Shown here piece after piece: positions 7,400 to 7,508 of a stretch of 7,508 bases of DNA; position 1 is the stretch's first letter, and each line of letters begins with the position of its first letter. The translations under genes and the position numbers were made by a program. This DNA is from Gordonia sp. UBA5067 (GTDB taxonomy: Bacteria > Actinomycetota > Actinomycetes > Mycobacteriales > Mycobacteriaceae). Location: NCBI RefSeq assembly GCF_002414845.1, contig NZ_DIAX01000018.1, positions 13,432-20,939 of the forward strand. Direction: 5' to 3'. The notes under the pieces are model-generated. The model did not search any database and had not been told where the DNA came from. It saw only the letters and a list, made by a program, of their open reading frames with translations.

Positions 7400-7435
7400 A
7401 CGACGACGCCCCGGCTTCGGCCGGGGCGTCGTCGT
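7400..7435. terminator. Long TTCG hairpin after glnA, probable terminator
   Basis: Perfect 16-bp stem (arms 7400-7415 and 7420-7435) capped by a TTCG tetraloop, starting 26 nt after the glnA stop. Only TGTT follows on the plus strand, so it is of the U-poor type common in high-GC actinobacteria. If the gene at the right edge is real, the hairpin would serve both convergent genes. Confidence 0.8.
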
Positions 7436-7461
7436 GTTCGGCACCAGAACTGCGGCCCCCG

Positions 7462-7508
7462 CTAAAAAGTCCCGGCCAGCCACACGCCGGCGGCGGCGGC
7501 CAGGACCG
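7462..7508 (-). CDS. Possible C-terminal end of a convergent gene, partial
   Basis: One minus-strand frame reads a 14-residue hydrophobic tail, VLAAAAGVWLAGTF, followed by TAG at 7462-7464. This would suit the end of a membrane helix, and its position just past a terminator facing glnA fits a convergent gene. It does not look like the GlnE C-terminus, although in M. tuberculosis glnE lies downstream of glnA1 on the opposite strand. With 47 bases the call is tentative. Confidence 0.3.
   Translation of the reverse strand, partial: VLAAAAGVWLAGTF

Overview
The window is GC-rich actinobacterial chromosome. It very probably comes from the order Mycobacteriales (a Mycobacterium, Gordonia or Williamsia type genome). 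Gene content and order match what I remember of the dlaT–Rv2216–lipB–lipA–Rv2219–(RDD protein)–glnA1 block of Mycobacterium tuberculosis. The proteins are close to the mycobacterial ones but not identical, for example at the N-terminus of GlnA, so I do not name a genus. The window is mostly conserved housekeeping DNA: I see no insertion sequence, phage gene, CRISPR array, tRNA or rRNA.

Left half (1-3803, plus strand) is a tightly packed lipoate operon. It holds the 3' part of dlaT, the E2 acyltransferase that carries lipoyl groups; the window opens on the codon of its lipoyl lysine. Next come an SDR-type TIGR01777/DUF1731 protein of unknown role, lipB (octanoyltransferase) and lipA (lipoyl synthase). 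Junctions are 6 nt, a 1-nt overlap and a 4-nt overlap, so translation is probably coupled. LipB places octanoate on the lipoyl domain and LipA inserts the two sulfurs, so the operon makes an enzyme together with its cofactor attachment machinery.

Middle (3804-5688): a hairpin at the lipA stop separates the operon from a gene for a two-helix membrane protein (DUF4191) with its own apparently leaderless promoter. Two minus-strand genes follow. One is a 153-aa hypothetical protein that resembles the C-terminal half of EspG chaperones and overlaps the DUF4191 gene tail to tail by 25 nt. The other encodes an RDD-family membrane protein. All three genes have a TAnnnT box 6-9 nt before ATG, the arrangement of leaderless or nearly leaderless mycobacterial transcripts.

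Right part (5689-7508): a 252-nt divergent regulatory region lies between the RDD gene and glnA, the type I glutamine synthetase. It carries a textbook double GlnR operator, with four half-sites at exact 11-nt spacing, then candidate sigma-A promoter elements, a leader hairpin and a strong ribosome binding site before a GTG start. GlnA keeps the adenylylation tyrosine. A 16-bp TTCG-loop hairpin follows the gene. The right edge may hold the last codons of a convergent minus-strand gene. The best leads are the GlnR operator and leader hairpin of glnA, the orphan EspG-like gene and the run of leaderless starts.
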